Assembly: GCA_027563935.2 (NCBI GenBank)
Contig: CM050454.1
Span: 20,767,501 to 20,831,500, forward strand
Length of the DNA: 64,000 bases
Source: Costus lasius
Taxonomy: Eukaryota; Streptophyta; Magnoliopsida; Zingiberales; Costaceae
Direction: 5' to 3'
Shown here: positions 59,279 through 64,000 of the stretch, piece after piece
How the letters are laid out: every line of letters begins with the position of its first letter
Position numbering within the stretch: position 1 is the stretch's first letter
The notes under the pieces: generated by a model
The model's input: only the letters and a program-made list of their open reading frames with translations
Told to the model about the DNA's origin: nothing
The model's database searches: none
Translations under genes and position numbers: made by a program

Positions 59279-60673
59279 CTACTCGTCATCGTCAGATCGG
59301 TTCTCCTTAGTGTCCTCTGCAGCTGCATCCATGGGATCGTCCTGCTGCTCCCCCTGGTATCCTCCATATACTCCATCTCTCCTAGAATCCTGAAATCCAA
59401 AGTGATCATACAGAAAGTTTCCCATCTCTTCCATGTAATTACTAAGATTTTCGACATCCTGGTGAATGTGGTGCATAGACTCAGACATCCTCCCCATAGT
59501 ATCCATCATCTTCTCCATTCGATGTTCCTGATGGTACATCTGAACAGAGAGGGCCTGGAAGCCTGGGTCGAAAGCACTAGACCATCCTCGATTAGTAGCA
59601 CAATGTGAAGATCCTGAAGCTCCCTGAGATGGTGGATCCATCCCCATACCAAATGGGTCATCACTACCACCCCAGGTGGGTGGTGGTGGTACAGTATCAA
59701 GAGGTGGTGTCATAGCATAATCTGCATCGCTTAGAGTCAATTTCTAATTGGCTTGATTTTTCACAGAGGTCTTCTCAAAGTTTGGCAATGGCAATTTCTG
59801 ACCTCCTGGCCCAAGAACCAAAGAGAAGATGTCACCTTCTCTAACAATCATCTTCATGGCCATGCATGACTCTATATCCAATCTAGAGTTCCCTTTGGCC
59901 ACTTCAATCCCATAAGGTTCAACATTGAGAAACAAGGCTATATGTGTAGTGAAACCACCTATCACAATGGTACCATTCTTGGCCCTTGCCACCTTATCCA
60001 TATGTTCCATAAAAAAGAAAGCAACATCCAGGGGATACCCAGATAGCATACTCCACAAGAAGATATGTTCAATCTGCCTCACCATACCATCACTGTCTCC
60101 TCTCCCAAAGACTATGTGGGCAAGTACTCTGTGTGCATATTTGATGCAGGGGTTGGAAATCTTTGATGCTCTGGCTGAGATTGTAGAAAAATGAACCTTT
60201 GAGGAGATCTGATTCCAAAATACACTCTCCACAAAACCAAGTGACACACTAGTATGTCCTCCTGATGCCAGCTAAAAGATAGATCTGATGTCCCTCATGG
60301 TAAGCTTCCTCTCAATGTTGGCTATGCGGAAGGTGATCTCACCTTCGGCATGCCTATCAGTAAACTCCTGTAAATCCATATCAAAACAGCTCAAAAACTC
60401 CAATACCAAAGGCAAATATGTATGTGGAGTCATCTGAAAGAACTTCTTGGCCCTGATCTAGTCGAACATCCAAAATACATCATCATACAAGCCAAGTGCC
60501 TCTAAGGTACGTTTATTAGCATACTTTGTATTCACTACTCTCCTCTCTACCAATTTGTTGTATCTTGCTTCTTGAATTTCATCCCTAAAGTTGATGCCAT
60601 AGGGATTCGGTGGTGTGGAAGACTCAGCTGGTCCTTTGCCTCTTCTTTTTAAAACCACTTGCTTCTTGGGTTC
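59279..60673 (-). pseudogene. ATH-2 PTP/ATHILA-ORF-like protein
   Basis: A single frame of 465 codons with three in-frame stops (60458, near 60270, 59744). N-terminal part: KKQVVLKRRGKGPAESS, FRDEIQEARYNKLVERRVV and LYDDVFWMFD. Middle: FSTISARASKISNPCIKYAHRVL, VFGRGDSDGMVRQIEHIFLW and IVIGGFTTHIALFL. C-terminal part: Pro- and Gly-rich, then a Met- and His-rich coil (MEKMMDTMGRMSESMHHIHQ), then an acidic tail (KENRSDDDE). I relate it to the putative plant transposon protein / ATHILA ORF family; its function is unknown. Its start codon is displaced to 62361-62363 by a solo LTR. It lies 3' of pol, where an env-like gene may be found. Confidence 0.75.
60669..60673. repeat. Imperfect target-site duplication of solo Athila LTR
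   Basis: GGTTC here against GGTGC at 62356-62360, four of five bases alike. Confidence 0.75.
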
Positions 60674-62355
60674 TGTTGTAGTCCGCAAGTGTATGGATAC
60701 TTCGAAGTAATAGAATAGATATCGAACCACAGAGACCTACGTGTTAAGTACCAAATAGATGTTTTCTCACTAGCTAAGCAAACCGAATAGTGTTAAACAA
60801 TCGATCGAAAAGAACGCAAAAAAGTATATCAGAGAGAAACTGGGACTAGGGGTTCATCCACCTTAATTCTAATGACTAGAAGGAAATAAAGGCTGTCAGT
60901 CAAATTTCATTATAATAAAGATTTAATTTACTTCATAAAAGGATCATCTCGCTCTCGCGCAGACAATCATACAAAGGACCAATCCTCACTCTCGTGCAAG
61001 ATCTATCCGATGCTGAAAATAAGTAAATCATTGAACAAAGAACTCAAGGATCACTCTCGTGCATCCGAATTCTAAGTTAAACATCTCATGTAGAAACTCA
61101 AGGATCACTCTCGTGCATCCTGAAACTCATCACAAGTTCTACTTTAAGTTCTCCGATGATCAGAAATATAATCTCTTACAATTTCGAATCAAGTCTAACA
61201 CATTAACTCAATCCAAAGAATCAGAAAATCAACATGGCAATAAAATCACTAAAAATCAGAATTCAAAGAACAAATCTAATCTCTTACGATAAGTTCCAAA
61301 CTCAATGATTTTTAGGGTTCCAAATTTCACAATCAACCTCTCAGTCTATTTCACAAAATTCTAAAACATGCTGATATTTATAAAACTAAGGAGAATTAAA
61401 GGAAACTCATCACATAAGCAGAATTATCATAACAAAATTATCATGACAAAAATAATCAATGTCTAGTCATTAAGAAAATAAGAGAATTACACCCCCATAT
61501 CCCATAAGAAAATTAAGCTAGCATGGAAGAAGAAATATAGTAATCCATAGTTTAGAACGATTAGAAATTGAAAGGGAAGAGGAAAAGTTACAAAACAGGG
61601 CTGCAATGATATTACAGCCTGTAATTTCGCGTGTGAATAGTGCTGGTGCCGGCTCTTTTGTTGATTTCTCCTCCGATCAATCTCCTTTTGTTTTGAAACT
61701 TCTGGGGTATCCTCTACTCCTCGAGGTGAAGCGTCCTTGTAAAAATCGTGGTTTGAGGTGGTCTTTACGCCTCTCGGCGTGAGGCTAAACTCTAAGGATG
61801 CCTCCCTCAATTAATCTCTCGATCCTGGATAAACATTGGGCTTTTAGTTCCTTTATGTTATCCTTGTTGAGACGAGTCCGCCGCTTTTTTCGGATCTCAA
61901 TTTGGTGCTCGAAATCTCGAGATATCATCTTTTTAAGTTTTCAGGAGAAAAATCAGAAAACTAGGTGTAAATTACGGTACCGTAAAAATAATTACAGCAC
62001 TGCCGTAATTTCCTCAAAAACTCAGAAACTTTATGGTCAAAATCGCCCAAAAATACGGTACCATGAAATGCTAGACCAAAATTATGGTAGTGCCCTAATT
62101 TCTCAAACTTGCTCCGATTTGCATGAAATTTGGCAGGCAGCTTCGTCTCGACGTCTGGAATCCATTGGTGTGTTCAGATCTTTCAAAATCCATCAAAATA
62201 TGACACTTTTTACCTGAAAATGATCAAAAATAAGAAGTGGTGTAGATTCTATAATATTTGACAAATAAGGCTTAAAAACAAGCAAAAGAGCATAAATATG
62301 ACACAAAAAGACACATCAAATGACACAAAATATACTATGAGTTTTGGTGTCATCA
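60674..62355 (-). repeat. Solo LTR of the Athila family
   Basis: 1682 bp, from TGTTGTAGTCCGCAAG to GGTGTCATCA. Coding sequence of the PTP-like ORF ends on its left at the second codon and the ATG follows on its right, so the LTR was inserted in that gene and lost its internal part. No gene is seen in it; hairpin modules are at 61970-62100. Confidence 0.9.
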
Positions 62356-62360
62356 GGTGC

Positions 62361-62363
62361 CAT
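62361..62363 (-). other. Displaced start codon of the PTP-like ORF
   Basis: CAT on the plus strand in GGTGCCAT aligns with the start GGTGCCAT of ATH-1 at 8017-8024. The coding part resumes at 60673. Confidence 0.75.
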
Positions 62364-62930
62364 CTAAATCTAATTATCACTTGAACTGAAACATGCTGCA
62401 AATTGAAATCTAAACACCATATACTAAAATCTAGTTCTAATGGTAACCATACTTTCAACTTCCCTAGAAAAGAACATCTAAGCATCATAGAAACAAGATT
62501 CAGTTAAAATTTGACTTTGAAACCAAAATTTTCACAAGAAAAGATGGGGGCGGAATAGTAACTTGAACAACACAGCTAATCTAGCTTGTTTGAAGCTCAA
62601 ATCACTCTCGAAATAAGTCAAAAATCTCTAGAAACAAACAAGGATGAGTCGCCAATCATCTAAGGAGTAAATGGAAGCAAATATTTTAGAAATCGACTAA
62701 GAAACGAGGAGAAACAAAGAAAGGGGTGAAACTCTCATAAAAACTCACCAAAACAGAAAAATCGGGCGAGATGTTACCAAATCGGCGGCGAAAGCAGGTC
62801 GGGAAGAGTTGCCGACATGCTCTGAAGGTCGGAAAAGGTTGGAAGTCGAAGGTCAGCACACGAGAATGGGAGAAAACCCTAAAAATGGTAGAGAAACCCT
62901 AAAAATCGGCACGTATATCGCGTAGGCCCG
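62364..62930 (-). other. ATH-2 leader before the PTP-like ORF
   Basis: Non-coding; it aligns loosely with 8025-8440 of ATH-1 (for example the region with GAGAAAACCCTAA). No gene is seen in it. Confidence 0.65.
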
Positions 62931-63500
62931 ATAGAATTATGGCCGTAATTTTGGTTACGGCAGTGCCGTAATCTGGTGAATTCGAAAAACACAGGCCGTA
63001 ATATCAAAACAGTAGTACCGTAAAATGGCTCAAACTCTCAGGTCGAGAAACATCCTTAATTACGGTACCGTGTAAAACGTTACGGTGGTACCGTAATGTC
63101 CAAGAAACTCTTGGGTCAAAAATCAATAGCAAATACGGTACCACAAAAATGGTTACGGCACCGCTGTAATATGCTCGATACTCTTGGCTGAGAAAATGAC
63201 CAAAAATACGGTGCCATGAAAATTGTTACGGTGGTGCCATAAAAATAATCACAAATTTTTTTCTAAGTAAAAATTAATTTCACAAAATACGACCCGTAAA
63301 AAAGATTACGATAGTGCTGTAAAAGCAATAAAATTCTTGGGTCAATTTTGGAGCAAAAATACGGCACGTGAAAAGACTTACGGCAGTGCCATAATCTCGT
63401 CTAAAATTTCTGGTCGAAAATAGACTAGAAATACGGTACCGTAATTTACATTTTGGTTATACCGTAATTTACATTACGGTTATGCCGTAATTTGCACCAA
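62930..63500. repeat. Hairpin minisatellite in ATH-2 spacer
   Basis: At least seven modules with starts near 62940, 63056, 63129, 63204, 63284, 63357 and 63428 (spacing 70-80 bp in the regular part). A module has AATACGGTACCGTG, a short spacer, TTACGGYRGTGCCGTAAT and a linker often containing CTCTTGGGTC. Confidence 0.92.
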
Positions 63501-63589
63501 AACTCGATTTTACCTTAAAAAAAAAGAAAAATTAGTCCTATCAGAAAAAATAAAAATAAAGTAAAATAAAAGAGAATAATGTAAAGAAA

Positions 63590-63655
63590 GAGTGCTTGGG
63601 TTGCCTCCCAAGAAGCGCTAATTTAAAGGTCATTAGCTTGACCGTTCTGCACTCG
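63590..63655 (-). other. Conserved block after pol in ATH-2
   Basis: The element strand has TTGGGAGGCAACCCAAGCAC, the same block as ATH-1 8981-9045. Here it directly follows the PR linker frame. Confidence 0.7.
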
Positions 63656-64000
63656 GATTTGATCTTGATTTCTTCAGTTTCCACTCTGATTTTCCTTTGG
63701 TTTGTATATCACTTTTGATCACATAAGGCTCGTTCATAAAACAGTGTCCAACTTTACTTAAGATTTTTCTTCCTTTATCAAGTAGTTTTGAGCCTCTTTT
63801 TCTCCTTACTCTTTTCTTCTTCCTTCTTTTAGAAATTGGATGTGTTTTCTCATGAAATCCTTCATCCATACACTCAGAAAAAGTGTTAGTTTCAATATTT
63901 AAGGATTCATTAAATAAATTGTGCACATCACTAACAATATTATCTACTATATCAACACTACAACATGATCCTAAATATGAAAGTTTCTTTAGTGAATCTG
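63633..64000 (-). pseudogene. pol: ATH-2 protease linker fused to a basic tail (partial)
   Basis: Minus-strand translation from the window edge gives KKLSYLGSCCSVDIVDN and VHNLFNESLN, which match the acidic linker after the ATH-1 protease (KKPSYAGSCCCIHDVND, LHTLFDEHSN). It does not enter RT. It continues as a Lys/Arg-rich segment (SKRRKKKRVRRKRGSKLL) and stops at 63633, just before the block that normally follows integrase. RT, RNase H and integrase are thus absent between linker and 3' region. The upstream part is outside the window. Confidence 0.7.

Noticed and set aside
62930..63500. Regularly spaced repeats that could suggest a CRISPR array
   Set aside because: Repeats are degenerate, the spacers are also similar to each other, there are no cas genes, and the setting is a plant retrotransposon.

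Overview
This window is a stack of nested LTR retrotransposons from a repeat-rich flowering-plant genome. Evidence for this: Ty1/copia and Ty3/gypsy polyproteins with plant-type domains, primer sites complementary to tRNA-iMet or tRNA-Asp, 5-bp target-site duplications (TSDs), solo LTRs, and no coding region assignable to a host gene. No rRNA gene, complete tRNA gene, CRISPR array or bacterial operon is visible. Species cannot be told from the sequence. Most elements lie on the minus strand, so the 5' LTR is usually at the higher coordinate.

Layout. (1) 1-6009: a Ty3/gypsy element with CRM/chromovirus-like pol (GYP-1, minus; its 3' LTR runs off the left edge). It sits inside a plus-oriented Athila-family LTR (6010-7624). 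(2) That LTR lies in ATH-1, an Athila-type Ty3/gypsy element (minus, from beyond the left edge to 18512): PTP-like ORF, hairpin-rich spacer, integrase C-terminus, then a truncated copia element (about 9346-11882), then integrase, RNase H, RT, PR, gag, tRNA-Asp primer site and 5' LTR. (3) 18513-20143, 29242-29980 and 52274-54275 are pieces of one older stretch: unassigned DNA, a tandem repeat of about 0.6 kb rich in hairpins, then the LTR end, primer site and gag start of a plus-strand gypsy element (GYP-F). (4) Copia A (20144-29236, TSD CAGGC) and copia E (29981-52268, TSD GAGAC) split that stretch. E's 5' LTR holds copia D (37301-51009, TSD CTCTC), and D holds copia B (40678-49777, TSD GAATC). 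(5) 54276-64000: ATH-2, a second Athila-family element inserted in GYP-F gag. It is cut by a solo copia LTR of the A/B family (57293-58978, TSD CAGGA) and by a solo Athila LTR (60674-62355) placed at the start codon of its PTP-like ORF.

How the parts relate. LTR divergence counted by eye agrees with the nesting order: E about 7 percent (start of LTR only), D about 5-6 percent, A about 0.7 percent, B about 0.4 percent. B is the least damaged: one in-frame stop in a gag-pol ORF of about 1296 codons. All other coding regions carry several stops or frameshifts, so every gene here is called a pseudogene.

Most unusual signal: a hairpin module, TTACGG-loop-CCGTAA preceded by a half-site ending in CCGTG, tandemly repeated with a period of about 60-80 bp in Athila-family LTRs and again in the spacer before the PTP-like ORF. 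The same architecture, as TCACGG/CCGTGA, builds the repeat at 29242-29980 and 52274-52480, next to a different retrotransposon.
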